Shown here piece after piece: positions 7,233 to 15,274 of a stretch of DNA of 49,414 nt. The notes beneath the pieces are model-generated. The model searched no databases, had not been told where the DNA came from, and saw only the letters and a program-made list of their open reading frames with translations. How positions within the stretch are numbered: position 1 is the stretch's first letter; each line of letters starts with the position of its first letter. Made by a program: the position numbers and the translations under genes. Location: the NCBI GenBank assembly GCA_946498975.1, contig CAMMQC010000008.1, positions 1-49,414 of the forward strand, in the 5' to 3' direction. The DNA is from an uncultured Mycoplasmatota bacterium (GTDB lineage Bacteria > Bacillota_I > Bacilli_A > RF39 > UBA660).

Positions 7233-7772
7233 ATGAAATGGTATTTTATTGATAAAAAATATATAAACTTTTTAAAAAAATTTGACTATAAAGTTTCAAA
7301 TGTTGATTATGGAGAGAACAAAATGAAAGGATTTATTGGTGTAGTCTTGCAAAAAGAAAATAATACTAATTATTTTGCACCCATTACTTCTTATAAGAAA
7401 AAATTTGAAGGAATGCCAGACAACATTGACTTTATCAAAATATTTGATAATAATAGTAAAATATTAGGTGCTTTAGATTTAAACAATATGATACCTGTTC
7501 CAGACAATTTATGTGTTGAAGTTACATTTGATAATTTGGAAGAGTTTCGTACATTTAAAAATAATCAAGAAAAAATTAAATACTGGAATCTATTAAAAAA
7601 GGAACAAAAATTTCTAAATAAGAAAAAATATATAATTAATAATAATGCTAATAGATTATATAACATAGTGAAAAACAAGCAGAATCATCCTATTTCTAAA
7701 AGATGTTGCAACTTTAAATTATTAGAAGAAAAATGTATGGAATATGAAAACTTACTATTAGAAACTAGTTAA
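7233..7772 (+). CDS. toxN: Type III toxin-antitoxin endoribonuclease ToxN/AbiQ family
   Basis: A 179-aa protein with the features of ToxN. It starts MKWYFIDKKYINFLKKFD, followed by KGFIGVVL and the catalytic-region motif FAPITS, placing Thr52 and Ser53 exactly as in characterised ToxN, then SYKK. The conserved MIPV near residue 90 and CNFKLLEEK near the C-terminus also match. ToxN is a KorB-like-fold RNase that cuts cellular mRNA and its own antitoxin repeats; related AbiQ systems abort phage infection. The gene follows toxI and its terminator, the canonical order, with AGGGGGGAAATATA as ribosome binding site. Nothing suggests inactivation. Likely acquired horizontally with the adjacent cassettes. 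Confidence 0.93.
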   Translation: MKWYFIDKKYINFLKKFDYKVSNVDYGENKMKGFIGVVLQKENNTNYFAPITSYKKKFEGMPDNIDFIKIFDNNSKILGALDLNNMIPVPDNLCVEVTFDNLEEFRTFKNNQEKIKYWNLLKKEQKFLNKKKYIINNNANRLYNIVKNKQNHPISKRCCNFKLLEEKCMEYENLLLETS

Positions 7773-7800
7773 GGAAGAGTTTTATTCTCTTTCTTATTTT
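7772..7800 (+). terminator. Possible toxN terminator
   Basis: GGAAGAG pairs with CTCTTTC with one bulge, followed by TTATTTTT. Weak but positioned directly after the stop codon. Confidence 0.4.
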
Positions 7801-8663
7801 TCACTTCTCGCTTCATTTAAGAGAGTATCAAGTGTTACTAAAGTAAAACCTCTTTGTTTTATATAGTTTATTAATACTTTTAATTCAGATACATTAGACT
7901 CAGTTAATTTAACACTTATAATACTACCACTTCTTAAGTTACCTTTAGCACTACTATAAATATTATTATCTAGTTTTAAAGTAGGTATAATAGTATGCAT
8001 AGATAACTTACTACATAGATTTAATACTTCTTCATTATCATAAGTTGCATAACAGTACTTAGGAGTAGTACTAGTAAGTGTTTTTATCTTATCAATAGTT
8101 GCTTTAAATAAAAGTTCATCATAAGCTTTATCATAACTAAGTACTTCTACTTCATTACCATTTACTACTGCGTCTGTTACAAATGATGTATTACTATCAG
8201 TAAATTTACCATCTATAAAAAATGTTCCTACTACTCCCATATCTTTTAATATATTTAATAAATTATCTGTATAACTACTATCATCAATAGCAAAAACTAA
8301 AGCAATGTTAGTACTTATACCATTACCACTAGAAATATACTTATCATAATAATCATCTATCGATATAGTAGGTTCCACTTCTTCAAATACTAATAGGGCA
8401 TCATTATAACTACCATACCCTTTCATCTTAGTAAAGCTTTCTTCTAAATCTATAACAAGGCCATTATAACCCGGTATTAAATAGTCTCCTTCTACTTTAG
8501 CATTAATGGCCTCTTCTTCCTTACCACTACCCTTATCTTTTATCTCTTTCATAATTGGATCATTAGATTCTAATAACACAATCGCTTTTTCAGTATAATA
8601 AAAAGAAAAAAGAACAAGTAACATGACAAATATTACTTCTATAACCTTTTTAATAAGAACCAC
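7794..8663 (-). CDS. Membrane-anchored polysaccharide-deacetylase-like protein, catalytically degenerate
   Basis: The 289-aa product has an N-terminal hydrophobic segment (residues about 8-27) and then an extracellular region. From about residue 120 it follows the NodB deacetylase fold: a strand ALVFAIDD where active enzymes have the TFDDGP motif, then ILKDMGVVGTFFIDG (the classical KATFFVIG segment), and a C-terminal YIKQRGFTLVTLDTLL. The paired aspartates and HxxxH metal motif are not intact, so it probably does not deacetylate. The annotated start is GTG at 8663; the ribosome binding site GAGGTGG overlaps it, so an ATT start at 8654 is an alternative. It lies 37 nt downstream of the penicillin-binding protein gene, suggesting a cell-wall role. 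Confidence 0.65.
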   Translation of the reverse strand: MVLIKKVIEVIFVMLLVLFSFYYTEKAIVLLESNDPIMKEIKDKGSGKEEEAINAKVEGDYLIPGYNGLVIDLEESFTKMKGYGSYNDALLVFEEVEPTISIDDYYDKYISSGNGISTNIALVFAIDDSSYTDNLLNILKDMGVVGTFFIDGKFTDSNTSFVTDAVVNGNEVEVLSYDKAYDELLFKATIDKIKTLTSTTPKYCYATYDNEEVLNLCSKLSMHTIIPTLKLDNNIYSSAKGNLRSGSIISVKLTESNVSELKVLINYIKQRGFTLVTLDTLLNEARSEK

Positions 8664-8700
8664 CTCTATAAAATTTTATTATAGAGATTGATAAATTATT

Positions 8701-10782
8701 CTAAGGATATAGAGCAAAATAAGCATCACTTGCTCTTTTACTAATTCTTCTAGTAACTAGAGTTGAATAACTGTTTCTTGGATTTTCCCAAGTAGAATCT
8801 GGACTTGTTACTGTTATAGACATTTTAGGACTACTTGATGGAGCATAACCTACAAAGGCAGTTGAGACTGTATCAGTATCATTAATATCATCACCATCTG
8901 TATCTTTAGCACTCTGACTTGTACCTGTTTTACCTGATGGATCATGAGAATCATCTATATAACCTACTCCTAGTCCATAACTTTTATTCATAACAGCATA
9001 GAATCCTTCTTTAACTCTATTTAAATATTCAGGAGTTGTATTAACGGTATTTAAAACATTTTTCTCAAATGTATATATTACATCTCCTAAACTCTCATCA
9101 TCAGTTGAAGCATGTACTTCTTTTAATAAATGAGGTTGTAATCTACTACCACCATTTGCAAAAGTTGAAATATACTGTGATAACTGGATAGCAGTATATG
9201 TATCATACTGTCCCATTACAAAGTCAAGTAAAAGTCCAGGAGCTTTATTACTACTAGTATATCCTAAAGACTCTACTGGTAAATCTATTTCTGTTTCAAC
9301 ACCAAGTCCAAACTCTTTAAAAGTATTTCTATAAATATCAAAAGCTTCTTCATTAATTACTAAAGGTTTATTATATTGATAAGTTGCACCTGCTACTTTC
9401 ATCGCTGTTTTAAACTGATAAACATTACTAGATAAAGCTAGAGCATCTATATCATTAATTCTACCTAGTGTTCTCCAAGAACACTTCTGTGGAGTTCCTG
9501 CTATTTTTATACATTCATCTACTTGGTAATCTCCTGGTTTAATAGCACCTGTATTATACCCTACTAACATACTAGCACCTTTAACAACAGAACCTGAAGT
9601 CATTGGATCAGTCATAATACCTGTAGTACAGTCAACTGTCTTATAACCTCCATTACCATCACTAATTACTTGACGTCCTGCCATAGCAAGTATCTCTCCT
9701 GTATTAGGATCTTGTATCACTGCATAACTTCTATCATAATACTCTGTATTAGGTTGTCCTTTAGTAGCAAGTATTTCTTCATTTAATATCGCTTCTAATT
9801 GTTGTTGTAATTCTATATCAATAGTAAGTACTATATCATTACCTCTTTTGCCTTCACTAACTAGCTCTAACTCATGAGAATTAACTGTCTTATATATCGC
9901 TTTAGTACCTTTTAAATATTCTTCATACTCTTCTTCTAAATAACTAGTACCAACTATATCATTTAAAGAATATCCTTTAGCAAGATATTCATCTTTCTCT
10001 TCACTAGGAATAGTCCCAACATTACCTAAAATAGTTCTAAAAGTATCTCCATAATTATAAACTCTCTCCCAATCTAGTTTTGTATTAAAACCAGGTAACT
10101 CTTCATTATTCTCTGCTATATAAGCATATTCTTCATCAGTTACATCTTCATTTTTAATAATTTTATCATCATAAGAATATCCTTTATTCATTAAATAATA
10201 TAAATAGCTAGCTTTAATATCTTCTTCTGTAAAAGCATTTAATTCTTCATTTGTCACTCTTTCTATTTTAAGTTCATATATATCATCACTATCTAATTTT
10301 CTTTGTTCATACTTTTCCCATTCTTTATCAGTTATTCTATCATCCATATTACTACTATTCTTAGCGACAAAGAATTCTCTTTTATTTCTATCAGACACTT
10401 TATCATAATCTAAACTAAGATGACTAGATACTAAATAAGCAAGTTCTATCTCTTCTTTAGTTCCTCTACTTTTATCTTTATTATAATAAATTGTCTTAAC
10501 TGCTTTATTATCAACTATTACTTTTCCATTACGATCAAGTATTCTACCACGTGGAGAACTAGGTCCTTCTACTACTGTGGTAGCAAGAGTCGTAAGCTCT
10601 TCTTGATAATATGCTTGTTCTCTTAACATTACCCCGTAAAGTCTAAGTGTTATTACTAAAAACAAAACAACTAAAACACTACCTAAAAAGAAAAATCTTT
10701 TCTTATAAGTATTACCATTAACAGTATATTTTCTTTCTCTTCTATTAATGTTTTTCTTATTAACTTTCTGTTTTATTCTCAA
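8701..10782 (-). CDS. Class B penicillin-binding protein (PBP2/FtsI type transpeptidase)
   Basis: A 693-aa bitopic protein that cross-links peptidoglycan. A basic cytoplasmic tail is followed by one membrane helix (residues about 29-48), a dimerisation/pedestal region starting with the conserved GRILDRNGKV motif near residue 80, and the transpeptidase domain. All three active-site motifs are visible: S398-V-V-K401, S451-S-N453 and K618-T-G-T. The start codon is TTG at 10782, with AGAAGGTG at suitable distance. The length and the insert before the transpeptidase domain fit either the elongation (PbpA/PBP2) or division (FtsI/SpoVD) branch; I cannot separate these by eye. Followed by the deacetylase-like gene. 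Confidence 0.93.
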   Translation of the reverse strand: MRIKQKVNKKNINRRERKYTVNGNTYKKRFFFLGSVLVVLFLVITLRLYGVMLREQAYYQEELTTLATTVVEGPSSPRGRILDRNGKVIVDNKAVKTIYYNKDKSRGTKEEIELAYLVSSHLSLDYDKVSDRNKREFFVAKNSSNMDDRITDKEWEKYEQRKLDSDDIYELKIERVTNEELNAFTEEDIKASYLYYLMNKGYSYDDKIIKNEDVTDEEYAYIAENNEELPGFNTKLDWERVYNYGDTFRTILGNVGTIPSEEKDEYLAKGYSLNDIVGTSYLEEEYEEYLKGTKAIYKTVNSHELELVSEGKRGNDIVLTIDIELQQQLEAILNEEILATKGQPNTEYYDRSYAVIQDPNTGEILAMAGRQVISDGNGGYKTVDCTTGIMTDPMTSGSVVKGASMLVGYNTGAIKPGDYQVDECIKIAGTPQKCSWRTLGRINDIDALALSSNVYQFKTAMKVAGATYQYNKPLVINEEAFDIYRNTFKEFGLGVETEIDLPVESLGYTSSNKAPGLLLDFVMGQYDTYTAIQLSQYISTFANGGSRLQPHLLKEVHASTDDESLGDVIYTFEKNVLNTVNTTPEYLNRVKEGFYAVMNKSYGLGVGYIDDSHDPSGKTGTSQSAKDTDGDDINDTDTVSTAFVGYAPSSSPKMSITVTSPDSTWENPRNSYSTLVTRRISKRASDAYFALYP

Positions 10783-10861
10783 ACTACAACACCTTCTTTC
10801 TTTAATAGTTTATCACATATTTTTTATTTTACTACATATAAATTAAATAAAGGTGAAGAAT

Positions 10862-11110
10862 ATGATAGAAAGAATAATAAAAAATAATATTAGTATTTTA
10901 AATCCTCATTTAGTAATGGGATACTTAGAAAGTAAAAATATTTATCCTACTGAAGATGAAGCGATAGTTATTTGTAATTTTTTAAAAGAAAATTATAATA
11001 TTTTATTAAAAGATAATAGTATTCTACTTAATTTAAAAGGTAATATTAGAGATGATATCTATTATGGAGTGTCAAATATTTTAATTAATTTAAAGAATAC
11101 ATACCTATAA
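10862..11110 (+). CDS. YqfT (DUF2624)-like small protein
   Basis: An 82-aa protein beginning at the ATG at 10862, preceded by AAAGGTGAAGA; a GTG nine bases upstream is less likely. The first half (ILNPHLVMGYLESKNIYPT, then DEAIVICNFLKENYNIL) resembles Bacillus YqfT/DUF2624, in which a helix pair (LTPEELLKYAKQYGI-like) is followed by a segment ending NINIF. Bacillus yqfT is next to nfo, and nfo lies 1.3 kb away here with one gene between. No function is known for the family. Divergent from the PBP gene. Confidence 0.5.
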   Translation: MIERIIKNNISILNPHLVMGYLESKNIYPTEDEAIVICNFLKENYNILLKDNSILLNLKGNIRDDIYYGVSNILINLKNTYL

Positions 11111-11150
11111 AGTGTTAAATATGTTATAATCCTATTATAGGAGTGATAGG

Positions 11151-12419
11151 ATGAATAACAAAGGTTTTACTTTTATAGAATTACTAGCAACTATTACAAT
11201 ATTAGCCTTGATATTACTTTTAGTAATACCATCTCTTACAGCTTTAGTCAATAATAATGAAAATAAAATTTATGAATCTTATGGAGATAGTTTATTGGAA
11301 GCTTCTAAGATATATGTTAATAATGAAGGAGAAGATATCAATCCCCAAGGAATTAAAAACTGGCTTGGTTGTGTTGATATAACATATGAAGATTTAATTA
11401 ATAGTGATTTAATTAAACCTTTCCCAGAAGAAAATGTTGATTGCAGTGATGCCAAAGTTAGATACACAAAAAGCAAAGATGGCAATAGTTTCAGTTACGA
11501 CTTGACTTGTAAGGATGTAACTAATAATGAAATTTTGTATGAATATCATGGTATAGGCGGAGAAACTTGTAAAGTTATTGATGCCGATGATGTAACTCCC
11601 CCAATATGTGGCGAAGTTACTGGCGATAGTACAGAATGGACTAATGAAGCTAGAGAAATTACTATATCTTGTACTGACGAAAGTGGTTGTGAACCTGTTA
11701 CTAAAGTTTTCGATAGTACAACTCAAGTTGGATATATAACAATAGAAGATAATAATGGTAATAAAACAAGTTGTCCTGTCAATGCTTATGTTGATAAAAC
11801 TCCTCCAGTATGCTCTAATAGCGGAGGCAGTAGTAATTGGACTAAAGATGATGTTACCATATCTGGAACATGTACAGATTATGAAAGTGGTTGTCAGACA
11901 CCTTCTGTTAGTAAACTTTATAATAAAGAAGGAGAGTTTTTAAACCAATCTCCAGGGAAATTAACCGATAATGTAGGAAATACTACTACTTGTCCTACAA
12001 ACCAAACTGTAAGAATTGATAGAAGTGTAGCGACTCCTTATATTGTTGAATTAACAAATGAAAGAGCACCAATGGTTTGCAATTATACAACAGAACAAAT
12101 GAAAGCAGGAGTTTACGCTCCTATTAAATGTACTCTTTATGCCTATGATCCGCCTACTGGTTTTACTCAAAGATTTAGTGCAGATGATAAAGGTGGTAGT
12201 GGTATTAAAGATGAAATTTCCTACTTCCAAGGCTATGGTTCAAGTTCCTGTAGAGATCCTGGAAATGCTGGAACATTTCCATGGGGACAATGGAATACCA
12301 ATGCTTTAGGAAATTATGGTATATCACATTGTACTTATGCTGAATATTTTATAAGGCAACGAGATAATGTAGGAAATGTTAGTGAAACACTTACAATATA
12401 TATATATTACGGAAATTAA
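11151..12419 (+). CDS. Large pseudopilin with cysteine-rich repeated domains
   Basis: A 422-aa protein with a class III-type prepilin leader: MNNKG cleaved before FTFIELLATITILALI, the conserved Glu at position 5 of the mature protein, and a long hydrophobic helix. It is a predicted substrate of the prepilin peptidase at 1194-1961. A pilin-like region to about residue 130 is followed by at least two copies of a cysteine-bearing Ig-like module: PPICGEVTGDSTEWTN...ISCTDESGC and PPVCSNSGGSSNWTKDD...GTCTDYESGC, each ended by a VDKTPP/IDRS linker. The same module occurs in the pseudopilin at 17106-18653. The tail has further cysteines. AGGAGTGATAGG precedes the ATG. Probably a minor or tip pilin displaying a binding region. 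Confidence 0.85.
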   Translation: MNNKGFTFIELLATITILALILLLVIPSLTALVNNNENKIYESYGDSLLEASKIYVNNEGEDINPQGIKNWLGCVDITYEDLINSDLIKPFPEENVDCSDAKVRYTKSKDGNSFSYDLTCKDVTNNEILYEYHGIGGETCKVIDADDVTPPICGEVTGDSTEWTNEAREITISCTDESGCEPVTKVFDSTTQVGYITIEDNNGNKTSCPVNAYVDKTPPVCSNSGGSSNWTKDDVTISGTCTDYESGCQTPSVSKLYNKEGEFLNQSPGKLTDNVGNTTTCPTNQTVRIDRSVATPYIVELTNERAPMVCNYTTEQMKAGVYAPIKCTLYAYDPPTGFTQRFSADDKGGSGIKDEISYFQGYGSSSCRDPGNAGTFPWGQWNTNALGNYGISHCTYAEYFIRQRDNVGNVSETLTIYIYYGN

Positions 12420-12423
12420 TCAT

Positions 12424-12464
12424 AAAAAGTGTTTATTAAAGAAAAACTAATAAACACTTTTTTT
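12424..12464. terminator. Bidirectional intrinsic terminator
   Basis: AAAAAGTGTTTATTA (12424-12438) pairs with TAATAAACAC plus T7 (12448-12464). It serves the pseudopilin gene on the plus strand and nfo on the minus strand; it overlaps the 3' end of nfo. Confidence 0.85.
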
Positions 12465-13301
12465 ACTTTTTATTAAAGCAATTTCTTCTTTATAAGGAGC
12501 CTTACCATCTATATAAGGTGTTTCTAATATTTTAGGAACATCTTTTAATTTAGGATTATCAATTACTTTCATTAAAATATCTAATCCTATAGTACCTTTA
12601 CCTACATTTTCATGTCTATCTTTATGTAAACCCAAAGTATTTTTACTATCATTAATATGAATACATTTAATCTTATCAATCCCAATAATTTTATCAAAAG
12701 AATCTAATACTTCATTAAAATTATTTAAATCATAACCAGCATCATTTAAATGACACGTATCTAAGCAGACACCTATTCTATCTTTTTTCTTAATGCCATC
12801 TATAATTTGTTTTAATTCTTCAAAGGTTTTACCTAATTCACTTCCTTTACCAGCCATAGTTTCAAGTAAAATCATTACATCACTTTCATCATTAGATAAA
12901 ACTTTGTTTAAGGCTTTTATAATATTAAAAATACCAATATCTACACCCTGTCCTACATGACTACCTGGATGTAAAACAAGATACTTCATTCCTAATGTAT
13001 TAACTCGTTTTAACTCTTCACTTAAGAAGTTACACGAAAAGTTAAATTTACTTTCATCACCATTAGCAAGATTAATAATGTATGGAGCATGAACTATTAC
13101 ATTATTTTTATCTATACCATTATCTTGCATTAATTTATAAGCTTCTTTTACGTTCTCTAAATCAATACTACTTCTAATAGTATTTTGAGGAGCCCCTGTA
13201 TAAAACATAAAAGTATTAGCATCATAACTTAAAGCTTCTTCAACACTTCCTACTAAACCAGAGTCTTTTTTATAACCAACATGAGAACCTATTATTAACA
13301 T
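12447..13301 (-). CDS. nfo: Deoxyribonuclease IV (apurinic/apyrimidinic endonuclease)
   Basis: A 284-aa TIM-barrel AP endonuclease that cuts 5' of abasic sites in base-excision repair. The metal-binding motifs of the family appear in order: GSHVGYKK at the N-terminus, VHAPYIINLA, HPGSHVGQG, LLETMAGKG, CLDTCHLNDAGYD, IHINDSKN, DRHENVGKG and LETPYIDG. Length is normal for the family. The ATG has AAGAAGGTGTAGT upstream. In Bacillus the gene (yqfS) belongs to the dnaG-rpoD-trmK-yqf neighbourhood, also represented here. Confidence 0.97.
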   Translation of the reverse strand: MLIIGSHVGYKKDSGLVGSVEEALSYDANTFMFYTGAPQNTIRSSIDLENVKEAYKLMQDNGIDKNNVIVHAPYIINLANGDESKFNFSCNFLSEELKRVNTLGMKYLVLHPGSHVGQGVDIGIFNIIKALNKVLSNDESDVMILLETMAGKGSELGKTFEELKQIIDGIKKKDRIGVCLDTCHLNDAGYDLNNFNEVLDSFDKIIGIDKIKCIHINDSKNTLGLHKDRHENVGKGTIGLDILMKVIDNPKLKDVPKILETPYIDGKAPYKEEIALIKSKKSVY

Positions 13302-13354
13302 TACTACACCTTCTTTCTAATTAGAAAAATAAGTTATAGAATTAATAACTTATT

Positions 13355-15199
13355 TTAGTTTCCAAGTTCTACTGTAAACGGATTATTTTTAGTACCTGTT
13401 CCTCCTGTTATTTGCACGTTAGATTTTAGATTTACAGAAGGCTGCACGCCACGCGAATAGCCCGAAGGCGAATTGCTGCTAGCGCCACCATCGTTGTAGA
13501 CATACCAAACGTATGACGAAGAATATGGTGTTAAAGTCCAATAGTATGTATTGTTACCATATCTATCAAATTGCCCGGACATTAATTCTCCAAATCTCAA
13601 TAATCCTACTTTAGCTTCTGCTATATTTGAGGTTATTGCAGTTCCGCTTGCATCTGTATATTTTGCATTCTTATATGAGTAGGAACTACCACTTCCTACA
13701 GTTCCTAGATACCAAGTTGTATTATCTTCTATCATTGAACTATAACTGCTATCTACGTAACTTGTTAAATATTCTCCGTTTAGGAATGTACCTATTGTAT
13801 TTGTACTTGAAAATGTTGCATTACTTCCAAAGTTCATTTTTATAAACTCCCCAGAACTTTTTAGTGGTTCGGCACTTACTATCTTTGTTCCTGTTCCATT
13901 TTCGTGGCTTACTATCCTGTATAGATTATTTTCATCATTTCCAAATTTTATATATTCTCCACTGTATCTACTTGACAACACTGCTCCTGAAAGATTAGTA
14001 TCATTATCTCCGTTTAAGCGATAAGGATTATCTATTGTTCCATCACCATCTACAATACGAACGCTAGATTTTAGATTTATTGATGGCCGCACACCACGCG
14101 CACTAGACGACGGATTGCTGCCGCTCGCGCTACCATTGCCGTTGACAAACCGAACGTGTGACGAACTATATGGTGTTAGAGTCCACCAATAAAGTCCATT
14201 ATTTAAATAACCATTTGTTCCTCCATTATTACTAGATTGATATTCATACATATTAAGTAATCCTACTGCATCTGTTACAGTTGCCTCCCCATTTGGTCTT
14301 GTTATACTTCCTAAACCGGTTGCATCCAATGTCGCGTCCCATACTGCATCTGTCACTACAAAGTTTTCATAATCTCTTAAGTTACCTAAGAAACCATCGA
14401 CGCTAGTATCATTTAACCAATCTTCCATATAACTGCCTTCAAAGTCTATACTTCCACTTGAATAAGTAATTGTACTTATATTCCACTGTGTTACTAACTT
14501 AGTTGTCTTTGCTTCATTATTTACAGATACCGCTCTCCATAACTTTCCACTATACCAGATATAGTTATTTGGGTCAGTTCCTGTTATAAATGTATCTACA
14601 TCATCATCATAAGTACTTCCATTACCTAAATTACTTGTTAAAAGCGTTTCTGATACTGTTTGAAACTGTATTTCTTCAAATAAATGACCATTAGCAGGTA
14701 ATTCTAAATCATTATAATCAAGTCCTACACCTACACCTAAATTAATAGTAACACTACTATTAGAACTATTCGATATTTTTATTAGATAAGTATTACTTGA
14801 ACCAGCAGAATCCGCTTTTGATAAATTTGTTCCTTTCGCTTCTGGTGGAACATTAACACCATCATTTACTTTATAGCCAATAGTTACATCACTTGGCAAA
14901 TCTCCTATATAATAAAAATTAAATCTTGCCATTCTATTATTAGGATTACTTAATGTTACTATAAATTCCTTAGTTGTATTTTTAGGGACTGTTAAAATAT
15001 TTCCTTCACTACCATCTACAGATAATTTATAAGTTAAGTTACCTGTTACAATACTAATAGCATTATTTTTTTCCTTACTTACCGTAAATATAGCATAAGA
15101 AAAGAAACCTCCTAATAGTAATAGACATATAATACTTACACCTAAGATATAAAACTTAGATATATCTGCTTTCATAAACTCTTTTATCTTATATTTCAT
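13355..15199 (-). CDS. Membrane-anchored surface protein with two DGR-like C-type lectin variable regions
   Basis: A 614-aa protein with one N-terminal membrane helix (about residues 17-40, ILGVSIICLLLLGGFFSYA) followed by a CalY/TasA-like beta domain to about residue 185. Two lectin-like domains follow, each ending YYWTLTPYSSS or YWWTLTPYSSS, then a run of Gly/Ser/Asn, RGVxPSxNLKS and VxI. This is the layout of C-type-lectin domains diversified by diversity-generating retroelements. Within the two ends (residues about 339-385 and 554-598) the DNA is far richer in GC than its surroundings, and the copies differ mainly at first and second codon positions. No template repeat or DGR-type reverse transcriptase is in the window. 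It is probably displayed on the cell surface as a ligand-binding protein. The ribosome binding site is weak (AAGGTGAG). Confidence 0.8.
   Translation of the reverse strand: MKYKIKEFMKADISKFYILGVSIICLLLLGGFFSYAIFTVSKEKNNAISIVTGNLTYKLSVDGSEGNILTVPKNTTKEFIVTLSNPNNRMARFNFYYIGDLPSDVTIGYKVNDGVNVPPEAKGTNLSKADSAGSSNTYLIKISNSSNSSVTINLGVGVGLDYNDLELPANGHLFEEIQFQTVSETLLTSNLGNGSTYDDDVDTFITGTDPNNYIWYSGKLWRAVSVNNEAKTTKLVTQWNISTITYSSGSIDFEGSYMEDWLNDTSVDGFLGNLRDYENFVVTDAVWDATLDATGLGSITRPNGEATVTDAVGLLNMYEYQSSNNGGTNGYLNNGLYWWTLTPYSSSHVRFVNGNGSASGSNPSSSARGVRPSINLKSSVRIVDGDGTIDNPYRLNGDNDTNLSGAVLSSRYSGEYIKFGNDENNLYRIVSHENGTGTKIVSAEPLKSSGEFIKMNFGSNATFSSTNTIGTFLNGEYLTSYVDSSYSSMIEDNTTWYLGTVGSGSSYSYKNAKYTDASGTAITSNIAEAKVGLLRFGELMSGQFDRYGNNTYYWTLTPYSSSYVWYVYNDGGASSNSPSGYSRGVQPSVNLKSNVQITGGTGTKNNPFTVELGN
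13415..13540 (-). other. Candidate DGR variable region VR2
   Basis: The 3'-most lectin end of the 13355-15199 gene. Within 13441-13500, 36 of 60 bases are G or C in an otherwise AT-rich gene. Many codons are of the NNC/NNT type (TAC, AAC, GAT, GGC, AGC) expected when AAY codons of a template are randomised at adenines. It ends with a conserved low-variation stretch encoding VNLKS, where an initiation-of-mutagenic-homing sequence would sit. Confidence 0.6.
14060..14185 (-). other. Candidate DGR variable region VR1
   Basis: The internal lectin end of the same gene. Within 14101-14160, 35 of 60 bases are G or C. It aligns without gaps to VR2. Differences such as CAC/TAC, AAC/TAC, GGC/AAC, AAT/GAT, AGC/GGC and AGT/TAT keep the third base and change the first two. 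The flanks (TGGACT.TAACACCATAT on one side and TAAATCTAAAATCTA on the other) are nearly identical. Confidence 0.6.
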
Positions 15200-15223
15200 A
15201 GACTCACCTTATCCTTATATAAA

Positions 15224-15250
15224 AATAATAACACAGATTGTGTTATTATT
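15224..15250 (-). terminator. trpS terminator
   Basis: A perfect 12-bp stem, AATAATAACACA/TGTGTTATTATT with loop GAT on the plus strand. Read on the minus strand it is followed by TTTTTATAT, 25 bases after the trpS stop. Confidence 0.8.
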
Positions 15251-15274
15251 AAAGAATTTTTATATTTTTTTATG

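Noticed and set aside
11279-11943. Several short frames in and against the first pseudopilin gene
   Set aside because: They overlap a gene with clear domains and lack ribosome binding sites.
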